Below, in pieces: positions 37,391 through 49,659 of a stretch of 64,000 bases of DNA (positions are counted from its first letter, which is position 1; each line of letters starts with the position of its first letter). Both the position numbers and the translations under genes were made by a program. The DNA comes from Piper betle (Eukaryota > Streptophyta > Magnoliopsida > Piperales > Piperaceae). The notes below the pieces were generated by a model. The model was not told the DNA's origin. It ran no database searches and worked only from the letters and a program-made list of their open reading frames with translations. The stretch lies in NCBI GenBank assembly GCA_033002965.1, contig JAURVB010014040.1, forward strand, positions 1-64,000, read 5' to 3'.

Positions 37391-38829
37391 CTCCATCACC
37401 ATAAAATATCTTCCTTTGCTATATCAATTGTCCATCTCTTTACGACATAGAGTTGAGGAAAAATATCACCCTCATTCAATCTTAGTACATACAGCAAATG
37501 CATACATGGAATACCTTCATTTTTCAAAAGTTTATAGCTACATGTGCATCTACTGTCTACTCCTATGTAAGTAACACATGAAACCAACTTTTTATTATTT
37601 CTACAGCATGTTACATAATACTGTTCAACATCCTCCCTATCTAATGTTTTATGAGATGAGCAACAAACCAAATTGTATTGTAGTTCTTTTTGAAACTTAT
37701 AAAAAAAATTTCGAGTATAAACCTTTGTCATCCTACATTCCATCTTGAATGAAGTGATCAATTTGGGGCTTTTATATGGGTTTCCATAAGATTCTTTTGC
37801 CTCGTTCAATCTCTGTCTTTTTGATAGCTCTCTCAAATCTATGTATAAACTCAATAAGGCTATTTTTTTTGTTGACATGCCTTGAATAAAATGAGTTTTG
37901 AGATTCATTTCGTTGCAAACTTCTTATACCAAGCAAAAATATACCTTTACTATGCACAAGCACCCATGCTTGACGAATTGCATATATAGATTTTAACCAC
38001 TAACTTTCCTCGAAGCAATTGTCTTTCATTATTTCACTCCATTGTGATTCAAATTCTTCTTTGCTTTATACACCATAAATAAAACTATGTAATGGCTCAT
38101 AAAACTCCCTTTTGTAAGCAATTACACCTAATTTTTCAGTTTCCTTCTTAAGGATATGCCACATGCAAAGACGATGATATGTTGAAGGAAATATCAGTTT
38201 AATTGTTTTATCCACTGCATGATCTTGATTAGTAACAATTACCCCGGGATGCTTTCCATCCATGCATTTCAAAAATGTTTCAAAAGCGGCACAGAAGACT
38301 CACTCTTCTCATTACCCAAAAATATACATCCAAATGTAATAGTTTGTATGAGATGGTTTACTCCGGTGAATGGTGCAAAAACAAGTGCATATTTATTTGT
38401 ATCATATGTTTTATCAAAAATCATCACATTTGAGAAAACCGATAATTTTTTCTTGCAATTTCATTTGCCCAAAAACAATGCTTCAATCTACCATCATCAT
38501 TAACTCCATAACAATAAAAAAATGAGTCATTCATCTCTTTAATTTCCTTGAAATGTTCCATAATAATTGGGCATTAATTTCCTTGATCTTTTCTTTATTT
38601 TTTTTCTGGGCATTTCTAATATCAATCTCTGTACAACCAATATTTTCAGCTCCACCCGTAACACCCCGTTCTGGTTCACCCGAGGACCTACCCGGAAATG
38701 CCACCGACGACCGAACCGTTCGCTAAATTACTTGATTCGGTTAAGCCAACCCTGATCTCCCTTTAGTGTCTTAAAATGGTAGTGTAAGTATATAATGCGT
38801 GAATGAGATGTTTGGGTTCTAACGTGGCC

Positions 38830-38893
38830 GTACATGCATGCCATGATATGCAATTGTGCATGTACATGCATGCCATGATATGCAATTGTGCAT
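38830..38893. repeat. 32-bp perfect tandem duplication
   Basis: Two adjacent identical copies of a 32-bp unit beginning GTACATGCATGCCATGATAT, within the inserted LTR. The unit contains the near-palindrome TGCATGCCATG. Confidence 0.9.
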
Positions 38894-39692
38894 AGATAGA
38901 ATAATCGTGAAAACAGGTTCGAGAATAATTAATATTCAAATAAAATAAAATAGACCAAGTCTTTCCTAAGAGTGCAATAATAAATATTTATATCGATATA
39001 ATTCCAAAACATGACAGTTTTATTTCACTTTCATTCTTGTTTTGTTCTACAGGCCCAACGTTCATAGCATGCCACAAATAATCTAAAACAATCTCATCAT
39101 TTACACACCTTAGCAATCTCATCATTTCCTCGAGATTCTTACCTACATAAATAATAAAAAACTGTCAGTAACGAGTGTTACCGGTCCATAAAATAACTAA
39201 TATCAAATTGGCACAGGAGAGTTGATCCTCCTGTTGAATAAAAATCTCATATACTTCCTCAAGAACTCTCACAAGGGTAGCAATAGGAGTCGTCACCCTC
39301 AAGCGGCAACGTCCCCTTTCCATAACTTTTCTTTCTTTAACATTCTCTTTCCTTGGCCAATTAACTATCCCTTTTCATGGTAAAATGCTTCTCTTTTATC
39401 TCAGCCCTGTATACCTCCGTATTACTCTTGGCCTGAGTACAGAGGTCAAGTACTTTAAGACATGAGCCTTCAATAACCTTTTTCACCACAAGTCTGGACA
39501 TGCGCTGCATGGCATTACTCGTAAACCTCCACAATTCTCCATTTTTTAGGAACTCAAAGGTGGAGTTGATCAGGATCCCTTGGAAATGGAGTGGACGCTC
39601 ACTAGTTTTAGAGCCCACTTTGACAAGTACATGCCCTATCTCAAGTCGTGGTCGTCGGTTTCCTTCGTCACATATCTCACTGAAAACACGAA

Positions 39693-39693
<1 letters not shown>

Positions 39694-39789
<96 letters not shown>
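39694..39789. repeat. Compound (TA)n-(CA)n-(TA)n microsatellite
   Basis: Pure AT repeats, then about 12 CA units, then AT again, at the place where copy 4 has TATAAATAG and copy 2 has a short TA run. The family's TATA position has expanded here. Confidence 0.9.
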
Positions 39790-40264
39790 GCCTGGGTAGG
39801 AAATTATATAATATGGGCTCGTAGGCATCTTCTGGTAGATCTTATTTTCGAAAACACGCTCGAGGGATCTCATCCTCGAGGGTTATTAATCTGGAAATAT
39901 GATCCAATTTTATTACATTTTTCTAAGTTACGTTGTAGTCAATTAGCAAACTCAAATTTAATTTATTTAATTAGATCACTAACTATCAATCAAATCATGC
40001 AAATCATCACTTAATTCACAATCAGACATTTATCACAACAGTTAATCATTCCTAGCATGCTATGCTAATAATTATAAATTTTAAATAATTAAATCAGATA
40101 AAAGTCTATACGTAATTGTCAGTTACACGGTGACGACAAAAAGGTTGTGGCCGGCTTGAGTGAGGATTGTGGAGAAGAGGGAAGGAAGAAAAAAGGAAAA
40201 AGGAAGTTGAGTAAGAAGGATGATGGTCATTGAATGATAGAAGTGTGAAATGTATAGATGTCAA

Positions 40265-40408
40265 TGTGAGAAAAACGAATGGTCTGGTGAGAAAAATGAA
40301 TGGTCAAGTGAGAAAAATGAATGGTCAGTGAGAAAAATGAATGGTCAATGAGAAAAATGAATGATCAGTGAGAAAAATGAATAGTCTGTGAGAAAAATGA
40401 ATGGTTTG
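40265..40408. repeat. 20-bp minisatellite, 7 units
   Basis: Seven contiguous units of 20-21 bp, GTGAGAAAAATGAATGGTCA with small changes, in the inserted LTR at the place where other family members have the GC-rich core. No other copy in the window has this array. Confidence 0.9.
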
Positions 40409-41429
40409 TCTTCGTAATTAAAACTTGACTTGACTCCGACTCGAGTCAAAAATAATTCTAACTTGTAATAAAAAATCTCATAAAATATAATACACATCAA
40501 TGACATGCTCTATAACTAATAACCCACCCAAATTACCTGTAACACGTCCTAATACGTTATTTGGCCTAAAAATAATTCTACAATTTAATTAAAATAAATT
40601 AAGAAAAATCTGGCATACTCTCATATATTTAGATAACTTATTTTGCTGTTGTCTTAGTGGCGTTATCATCATATACTTGGGCACACATGACTCTTATGGT
40701 TCATAACACAAGACCGGACTCGGCTCGATATGCGTGTTCTGAAATTAACTCGACTAAAAATAACAGTCGAACCAACCGGTTCAAACTATAAAACCCTAAC
40801 TTGAATCATGTGTTTTACACCACCTGCTTCAATTTCTAGCACATACATTAGTTGAGAAGTTTTTATATTAGCCTCTGCAAATGTGTCAATTAAACTTTCA
40901 TGCGCACTTGTAACATGCCTATATGATATGAGAAAATAAGTTTTTGATAGTATAAGGAGTACATGACTATGTCTTTCTTCAAAATGCATGACCTTCCATG
41001 TGCCCTCCTTATTTTTAGTTACCTTGATGCGTGCTTGACAATCTTCTCTAATGATAGGATACATTCTCTTTTTTCCTTTCTAAGATATTTCTCTTTCGTT
41101 TGCCCGTACTCATACCGTCATTATTGTTATCGTCTTCATATCCGATCTGTGTTTTACACTCATCTTCTTTTGAATGTCCTTCTTTAGAGCATACAAACAC
41201 TTGAGAATATAATTCTTTTGTTCTCCTATGATAATTTGTACTATGTTCACATCCATCAAATCTGGCCATTTTTTAATAACTAGTGTAGAAGTTGAGTGCA
41301 TCGTACAAACTATCAAATTGCATTCCAACCTACAGTCTGACCTCATCTTCTACAATAGGATAAAATGTTGTAATATGTTGGCCTAATTCTTCTTTGGCCT
41401 TTCCTTTATCTTCAAGATTGTCCATTCAT

Positions 41430-44320
41430 AAAAATACAAAATTTAAAAAAATTAAGAATCTAATCAACTAAAATAGTCACAATAAACATTCTTTCATTAT
41501 GTCAAAGTACTTTTAAAGGCTTAACTCTTAACTGATGTTCATATGCAACTGGATTTGTTCTTTGCTTATAGATGCAATTCTGGCCTCCTCAACTCCACTC
41601 ACAAATATTTTTTACCTGAATTTTTTTTGAACCAATGGAAACATAAGTACAAGAAACGAGGGCAACCATTATTTTGTCAAAAACTACCTTTTTCATTATT
41701 TAGTATATTCACTCTTTAATTTAATCAGATGATTATAAATTCTCTAACTTAGGTCCATTTACACAAAAAAATTAAATGCAACAAAATTTGAATAACGTTA
41801 AAAAATATCCCACCCTCGACGTGGGGAGTTCGGCACGGGAGGGCGAGGGGCACAGTAGGGGGCGCAGCGGGCGAGGTTAGGAGGGACGGCTTGAGGGCTG
41901 GGGGCAGCGGCAGAGGGCAGGGGGAGGTGTTCGGAGAGGGACGGCAGCGGGGTTTGGGTTGCTTCCGACAGCGGGGTGGGCCAGCCGTTTTATAGATGCC
42001 AGGGGAGGGGTGGGAACGCTGCGCGCGGTGGGGCTGGAACGTCGTGCACGGTGGGGCGAGGGGGAAAGCCACGGGCGGGTGGGAAATCCACGGGCGGCAA
42101 AGTGCAGGTGTGACGTGCACCAACAGCAGCGCAGGGGTGGGGGACATCAGCCACTAGATCGATTTGATCCAGCGGTTGTGGTACGCAGCGCAATATCTTC
42201 CTCCTCTCTCTCTCTCTTTATATATATATATATAAAAGTGTGTGAGCTATGTGTTATGTGTTATGAGTAAGGATGCCAACATGTTCGGATCTCTAACCCA
42301 AACTCGATTCAAAAATATTAAGTTTGGGTCCAATCATATTGGATTCGAGCCTAAACTTTCAGGTCCTTCGTACCTGCTTCATTTATGGTCCGGACTTGGA
42401 TCATAAAAGAGGGCACTAATGGAGTTGAGTTATAATTACAATTAGTTTAAAAGGAGTTTTCAAACTATGCTATCTTAGCATCAAACGCCATATGTAACAT
42501 ACAGGTTAAAGAAAAGAAACATGACTAATAAAATGTCCCAATTACTTGGCCTTATCCTTCGCCGAAACGAGGCCACTAATAAGGTTCAACAAGTAATATC
42601 ATAATACATGAGGTCCATCGTCATCAAATTCAATTGATATTTCATGCTTCTTTTCAGCTCCATAATTAACACAAGATGCTTGGTACTCATCCTAATTGTG
42701 CTCTCTCACATAATAAAGTCAACATATACGACTTCAACTAGTTTCTTTTAATCTACCGGACTAAACAATTTTTTTTAATAAAAAATAATAATTTCATGAA
42801 TTGACTCAGCATGATGCTTGATGAAGCCATTTCATAATCTAATATGCAGCTTTCACGGCAAAGATGCTCTTCCACTCAAGCAGCTCCAATTAACGGTCAA
42901 CTATTTATATGCCCAGATTATATTTAATTAAATAATTAGATCATCTCCACTTTGATTTTAAATAATAGAATGCTTAGAAAGTAAGTTTCACTACCGAATA
43001 AAGTGGTTGAAGCTCAATCTTTGATGAGACCATCATCTGTATTTTATATGATCGAATGTCAAGAGATGAGAATACTTTCTCAATCAATTGAAAGATTAAA
43101 ACTAAAGATTACATAAAGGCATAAGTGGGCCAAAATGTCACACAAAGAACCAACAAATAAATCTATATTCCACTATTCATTTGGTATAGTGAAGATTATG
43201 GGAATCTACTCATTCTCGATCAGCTTAGTCTTAATTTGGGTTCTATAATGTAACATGTAAAGCCGTTTGGGGAGTTAAAGTGCAGTCAGCTTGGCTCCTA
43301 TATGCTAAAGCATGAAAATAGACCACATAACTACTAACTAACAGGGCAGCCATATATATATATATAGACCATACATTTAATTATGTAAAACCCTAAAATT
43401 GCAATACCTGTCGACTCTTTAGTGGTCTACATATATAAGGTCTAACAATGAGGGAGCTACGTTTGGTGGGTTTTAGCAAACGATTTTTTTTTATAATCCC
43501 CAAAAATAGCAGGCCAATATCTCTATCATTTTTTATCTTACCCCTTAAATACATATCCATTGTGAGGTCGGATAAAGAAATGCCCCCCTCTTAAAAAAAT
43601 TTTCGCAAGAAAACTATAGTTGTCTTCAGTTTTTCCCCTAAAACAAAGAATTAATCATCTGCAACACTTGAAAAAATAAACAAATTAACCATCTCGAACA
43701 ATATATATAACCGTTTTGCATTATTCTCTTTGGTTTTTTCCTTTTGTACTTATTCTTTCTTTCCTCAATTCTTGAATTATTATTTCTTTCATTTTCATCC
43801 AATTACCGTATCCTATTGGCATGAGAATTCAGCAAATGTTAATTTTCTGATATTAAAGATAACCTGCTTTATAGTGGTGAATTAGCTAAGCAATCCACTT
43901 AAAGACCAATATATATTCTGCGATGGTTAATCAATATCGTTGTATTTATATTGATAAAAGGAATTGGAAGCCAAGTTTATCGCTAGGCACGTTAAATATT
44001 TTTCCAGATTGAGATCAGAGTTCATTCTAATTTCCTACAGAGTATAGAAACAACTATGCACATACAATACATCAGCTAGTATATTACTATTCTACCGGCC
44101 AAAAATGGCGCATTCTTAAGTACGGATTTATATTTTATATGCATACTAAATCAATGCAACGAACAGCTGTTGTAGACATATATTTTAAATTTTATATTTT
44201 GACTTAATCATTCTCCTTACTGATCTAAATATAATAGCGAGAGCCAAATGATCACGCCTGCTCTTTAAAAAAATACACACAAACATCGCGCATGCATGCA
44301 TTTATAACTCACTTAACACC
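41430..44320. other. Intergenic; GC island at 41.80-42.20 kb of unknown origin
   Basis: The 41800-42200 segment is strongly G-rich on the + strand with open frames on both strands and low-complexity translations. It resembles the GC-rich cores of the mobile elements in this window in composition, but no element ends could be placed. A TA/CT microsatellite follows at about 42200-42235. The rest is AT-rich without features. Confidence 0.4.
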
Positions 44321-44334
44321 GTAATTGTATGTGG

Positions 44335-45067
44335 GGTTGCATAAATCGCCGATTCCGAATCGGAATCGGCCAATTCTACTCGGATCAGAGGAAAAACCAA
44401 TTCAAAAAACCCATTGAATTGGTTTTTATCCGAATCGGTCTATGAATTGGCCGATTCCGACCGATTCAAACCGATTCGGAATTGGCCGATTTCGGGCGCA
44501 GGGGGCGGGCGCGGCTGCTGCGGCGGAGAGGGATAGGGTGGGGCTGGCGGGGGAGGCGGGGCGCGGCGGGTGCAAGGCGAGGCACAACGGGCGAGGGCGG
44601 AGCGGGGCGGGTCTGGGGGAGGGGGCGCGGCGCGGCGGACGCATGGCGGGGCATGGCTGATCTAGGGGGGAGGGGGTGCGGCGGTAGCGGCGACGACGGG
44701 GAAGGAGGGCACATGCAGGAGAGAAATAGCGAGGGAAAGAAATAACACTCAGTGGCATTTTCCTAATTAAAACTTGACACATGTTCGACTAGAGGCAAAA
44801 ATAATTACTAACTCTATATAATTCAAAAAAATCTAAAAAAATATTAAAAACTATCATAAAATATAATACACACAATAATATCAAATGACATCAATATTTA
44901 ATTTTTATATATTTATGTTATGAGTTGTCAAATTATTATATATAACCGATTTGGACCTATTCAAATCGATTCAACTGAACCAATTTCTATCCGATTTAAA
45001 CCGATTCCGATTCCAAATATGACTCCCTCGAAAACCGATTCCAATTTCAATTCCGATTTATGCAACC
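44335..45067. mobile_element. TIR element (733 bp) carrying an LTR-family segment
   Basis: The ends are inverted repeats: GGTTGCATAAATCG at 44335 and CGATTTATGCAACC ending 45067. The inner ends hold many CCGATTC / GAATCGG motifs. Flanks are a 14-bp direct repeat with two mismatches: GTAATTGTATGTGG (44321-44334) and ATAATTATATGTGG (45068-45081). The interior has a GC-rich core (44.48-44.73 kb) then TAATTAAAACTTGAC and GGCAAAAATAATT.CTAAC (44764-44812) and ATAAAATATAATACACA, which correspond to the end third of the long LTRs above. It has no transposase, so it is non-autonomous. A 9-11-bp duplication would suggest a MULE; 14 bp is unusual, so the superfamily is unassigned. Confidence 0.65.
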
Positions 45068-45737
45068 ATAATTATATGTGGATGAAAAACTTGGCGCCAC
45101 AGTTTTAAAACATGAGATCCAAACTCAATTGGCAGGTAATGGAGCGAAGCCAATTCCATGTTGACTCGTAATTATTTATATCAATTTCTTAATTCAACAA
45201 CCAAAATGATATATTAAATTAGAAGATATTATTCTCTTTTATGCTTAAAATTAATAAATATATAATTTATATTACTTTAAACTATTAATTTAATTAACCA
45301 AAAAATAAAATAATACATTTTCAAAACTTTTTTACTCGGGATACGCAATTGTGGAATAAATCATAAAGTCTCTTATTAAAGAGTCAATTTATAGAGTTTG
45401 ACTCAAGGAATCATGGGGAGTTAATACGACGGGATTTTAATGTCAAAAAGAAATTTTAAAACTATGACTAACACAAGTAGAGCCTCATCATTTTATATTT
45501 CCTTATGAACAAAAGTGTTGATCGAACACACACAAACACTCACAACGTTTATATGCGAGAATATACATAGATAGATGGCAAATGCATCAATGCCATTTAA
45601 CTCTCCCAATAAAAGAAGAAAATAATGGTACTAAAACGTGTTGCATGCAAAAAATATTAAAAAAATGATAGTTACATATAGAATCATCTCTCGTATGACC
45701 AACTAATCAAGAAGATAAGAAAATAAAGTAGTGAGCA

Positions 45738-45839
45738 ACTTCATTAATGCACTTTTTGTATCAAAATTATGCATAAATAATAATGACCACTTCATTAATG
45801 CACTTTTTGTATCAAAATTATGCATAAATAATAATGACC
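45738..45839. repeat. 51-bp perfect tandem duplication
   Basis: The unit starting ACTTCATTAATGCACTTTTT occurs twice head to tail with no mismatch. Such identity in AT-rich non-coding DNA means a recent event or an assembly duplication. Confidence 0.9.
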
Positions 45840-48820
45840 ATCCCAAATTGCATTACATGAAAAATACACATTTGCTCTCATAAAAATTCTCACACTTTTC
45901 CACTAAATGAGTTAGGCTGTCTAAGTTTAAAGGAAAGTCGTGATCATATTCCAGACCTTCCAAAAAATGAGCTTGTACTATAAATAAATGGACATATCAA
46001 TTTTTTAAAATAAAGCATTGAAAATATTTAGCAAAACATTCACGGTATTGAAGCAAATTAACGTCAAACTATACGTACGTATACTTTATCAAGACATGCA
46101 TTAGAGAGAAGCGACTAATTATAACAACTAGGTGTACCCGTATTTGGAACTTAATTTTTTTGCATATTTTTTTACATGAGGCAAATATTTATGTATGAGT
46201 ATATGCATTCTTTTCCAACTTCCAAGCATGGCGGATAAGCATCGGTGCATGCAATACGTATATGTGGCCCTAGCCACACAACGTATATACTATATGTTGG
46301 GAAATACAGTGTATATATTTGTATGTTATTTTTTCAAAAAACAATAGAAATATCGGTGCATAATGTGGTCCTGCCTATACGATATTGTGTATATGTGCGT
46401 CGGAATCAATGAGAGGCTTTGGGCATTGGATGGTCAAATGATGCTCCCATGACTTAATTTTTAATGGTAAAATAATGGCTTAGGAAAATAAAAAGGGCTG
46501 GGCTAAGATATAATTAGTACAAAATTAGCTGGACTCCGAGGGGAAAGAACTGAAGTAAACATGCAAGCAGTCAATAAAAAATCTGCATAAAAATTAAGTG
46601 TCTATCATAGTTTAAAAACTCACTCAACTCGATGGTTATAAAGGAGTTGACTCTAAGCGGACTCAATTCACTTTTAACAATTTTTTAATCTAATATGCTA
46701 GTGTTCTCTTTGACATTTAAAATTTATAAATATATAATTATGTTACCTTAAATTATTAATTTAACTAAAATAAACAAAAAATAATATTTTTAAAACCTTT
46801 CTTACTTGACTTAGGAAAAACTCAAGGAGACTCGGAGAGTCAATATGAAATTCATTAACTTGGAGTCTTTCATGTAGTGTGGCACATTAAGTCAGAGTCG
46901 ATTTGAAAAAAATTTGGAGTAAAAAAAGAGTTTCAAAATTATGGTTTCAACCATATATCAAAATCAAGAGGTCATTTCTTTCATTAAACCCTCGACCAGA
47001 TAATATGCTCCGAAAAGAACACACACATTTATAATTTAGTTATAGTAATTTAGGCTTGGGGAAAAAAATGCTCATGTTGTTTAGTGACTACTTTTCAATT
47101 CATATATAGCTTGTATGCCTAGTTTTCGTTTCAATAGTTTAAAAAGCACAGTCCTGGTGGTCTATCTTAAAATAATCCTCCCATTAACAATATATCAAAT
47201 GTGGAAACCTGTATCGATATAACATTGTTAAATACAAATCGGTCCCAAGTAGACGAATCTTTACTTGTGGGAAAAAAAGCTAACCGAACCTTTTGATGAA
47301 AATTGGATAAACTAATGCTTTTGGGTATGTGGAATAATCACCGAAAAGTGAATTGCAGTTGTACCATCATAACTTCAATTGATTTCCAATTTTTTCTCCA
47401 CCAAATAGCTAAAAGTTGCACCTGTATGTCCATCATACATTTGATGAAACCTTGGTATGGGTCTTTTCTTTCCCTATAAATATCCAGTATTGCGATAATA
47501 TGGGAAGGATACAATGCTTGATCTTTCCTTGGTTACAAAAGTTGTGCATCTTTGGGAGGCAAAGGTGGGCTGTGCAAGATGGAGAAGCAGGGCACTTGAA
47601 CTACCTTCTAACAATGGTTTCTCTGAACTAATGGTTCATCTCTTAATTTCTTCTCATCTTGGGTCATTTATTTGTTGGTTTGATGGTTACCCATTTCATG
47701 TTTCTGCTCTTTGTTTCCTTCTGAACGTCCTCCTAGAACCACTGTTAAGAGCTAAATGAGTTTCTTTTAGGTCTTCTTTATCTTTCTCTATATCATCTCT
47801 TGAGTTTCTACTTTCTAGTGATCAATGGAAACAGATCTGAGGTGTATGCATAGTTAGATAGTGGTTCATGTGCCATCTTTCTCCACCGTGCACATTCCAA
47901 CCTATTCCACCATAATATCCGAGGGAGTGAGGTTGATGAATGTCATCATCCTTCTCATTTGGTAAGCATTTACCTTCTTCAGATTTGGATAATTCTTATG
48001 TGTTAGGTTATTTCAATTATATTTGAATTGATAATGGAAAAGTAGTTTATTAAAAGTTAAGATTAGATGTGCAGTTAGTTTATAATATCTCAATCTCAAA
48101 GGGAAATTTTAGAAGCTTCTCGTTGATTTGCCTGACATGCTAACATGAATAGGGCAGTCTTTCCATGAAATGTGTCTTGCAAATTTAAAAACTTTTTGGT
48201 TATGTCATACACTGCATGGTTATATTTTTTAATCTCTCAATAAAGAAAATTTTTGGTTGATAGCTCAGAAAATGTAAATTTTATGTAATGCAACATGCAT
48301 CTCCAAATTAGCATATCTTTTAATGATGCTGCATTTACCTAATTACTTCGTGAGATTGAGTGTTTTCTGAGTTTGCTTTTGTTTGCTGGGAAGATTAAAT
48401 CAAATTAGATAATTGAACCCAATCAGACGTGAGAAATTGGAGCTTATCCTTTTTTATATACGTGGCATATATTAGAGATAGATTTTGATTTTAAAAATTA
48501 ATTTTGATTGATTGAAGAGAAAAATTATAATAATTTAATTTGTTACTCTTATTATTACATATTTTAATTGACTGAGTTTCTTATTTTTAATCACATCTCG
48601 TTTTTTAACAGCCCTTCTATTAATATATAATAATAATAATAAGATTTAACATGGACCATAATTAAATTTATAAGTGGCTTAAAAATTAGAACACTAGACT
48701 AATCTTATTATTAAGCAAAAATACGAATTTAATTATATGCAAAATATTTAACGCACTATTATTAACCACTCCATGAACCGATATTTTAAAATATATATAT
48801 ATGCGGGTCACTTATGTTGC
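45840..48820. other. Intergenic, no recognised gene
   Basis: Mostly AT-rich. At 47.41-47.76 kb there are two overlapping open frames on the + strand (71 and 81 codons) in less AT-rich, exon-like sequence with HLWEAKVGCARWRSRALEL, but I recognise no family and no splice partners. It could be an old gene remnant or chance. Confidence 0.4.
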
Positions 48821-48828
48821 CTCTCGCC

Positions 48829-49347
48829 TAGGGGTGTAAATGACCCGAGCCGAACCGAGCAGGGTTGTTTTTGAATTCGACATGATTTTTTACAAGCATG
48901 TTTGAGCTTTTTGAAAGCTTGATGAGCTTTGATGCATTATAAGTCGAGCCAAACTCGTCTAAAATTCATGGTGTTTGGGTTTGGCTTGTGTTTGACTCGC
49001 TATGTTTTGAAGCCGAGCTTGAGCCGAACGAATGTTTGTGTTTGGCTTGTGCTCGACTTATATAAGATCACAAAAAAATTTCAACACTATATAAGTTCAA
49101 TGTGACCTCAATAGTATCTACGAACTGAATTGAAGTGAATATTTTTTCGAGTTTGAACACATTGAACTTGAATTTTGAGCTAAGCCAACCCGAACACTCT
49201 TTAGCTCAAGCTCTATTTGTTGTTCAACGAACTATATATTTCGAACCGAATATTTTTTCGAATACAAAATTAACGAGTATGAGTTCAAGCTGAATCGAAC
49301 CAAATATAAAATGTTTGCGAGTAGGCTTAGCTTGTTTACACCCCCTA
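48829..49347. mobile_element. hAT-like non-autonomous element with 8-bp duplication
   Basis: Terminal inverted repeats TAGGGGTGTAAA (48829) and TTTACACCCCCTA (ending 49347, one extra C) are the typical ends of a widespread class of plant hAT-type small elements with GAGCCGAGC-type subterminal repeats. The inside has CCGAGCCGAACCGAGC near the left end and many GAGCTTG / CAAGCC motifs. The flanking direct repeat is CTCTCGCC (48821-48828) versus CTCTCGGC (49348-49355), one mismatch. It is 519 bp with no transposase. Confidence 0.8.
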
Positions 49348-49659
49348 CTCTCGGCATGCTGGAAAGACTAACTAAATGGAAATTACCTCCAAACTAAAAG
49401 CTATAATCTTTTGTCTCCTGGAGGCTTTTCTTAATTCTTCTAAAGTGTTTTGAGGTTGTTTGTAATTTCACATAATTACGTGGTCCTAACTTTTTTTAAA
49501 GATCGGGATCCACACAGGTAAATCCGTAAATATAATAATTGAAAGGCTTTGCCCTCACGAGGGGCCCACCCTCCACAACAGCGGACTCTCACGGTCATTT
49601 AAAATATGTTCCACGAGTATTGAAGTAACTTAATATGGGTTTCAAAAACAAAAAAAATT

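Larger units (their letters stand above)
38657..40819 (-). mobile_element. Solo LTR of the TGTAACACC family inserted in the FAR1-like pseudogene
   Basis: A 2163-bp unit starting CGTAACACCCCG (TG changed to CG) and ending GTGTTTTACA, flanked by the direct repeat CCACC (38652-38656 and 40820-40824). Removing the unit and one CCACC restores the FAR1 reading EIEAGG|AENIGCTEID without gap. Landmarks match copy 2: ACCGAACCGTTCGCTAA, CTGTCAGTAACGAGTGTTACC (39163), a CTTTTTCACCACAAGTCTGGAC block, CTCGAGGGATCTCATCCTCGA and AACTTGACTTGACTCCGAC. The GC-rich core is nearly lost and replaced by a purine-rich stretch and a 20-bp minisatellite. No internal genes. Confidence 0.85.
37396..41420 (-). pseudogene. 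FAR1/FRS-family (MULE transposase-derived) pseudogene, split by an LTR
   Basis: FAR1/FHY3 factors are domesticated Mutator-like transposases with an N-terminal FAR1 zinc-binding domain, a MULE transposase core and a SWIM finger. On the - strand, from high to low coordinates: VGMQFDSLYDALNFY (about 41330-41290), a VFVCSKEGHSKED piece (about 41170), REDCQARIKVTK...GTWKV-HFEERHSH (about 41050-40960), and EIEAGG (ending 40825). After the insertion come GGAENIGCTEIDIRNAQKK (38650-38594), the core FAPFTGVNH...TFGCIFLG (about 38385-38320), CMDGKHPGVIVTNQDHA and CMWHILKK (38270-38150), and SWIM C-x-C...GIPCMHLLYVLRLNEGD (37560-37460). Decay: frameshifts between FAR1 pieces, a frameshift before CMDGK, in-frame stops after SFIYGV and after NCFEES, and a broken C-terminus at 37396. 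It could be an FRS gene or a former autonomous MULE; no terminal inverted repeats were seen. Confidence 0.85.

Noticed and set aside
47416..47759. Exon-like open frames with HLWEAKVGCARWRSRALEL
   Set aside because: No family recognised and no partner exons; noted only as possible remnant in the intergenic entry.
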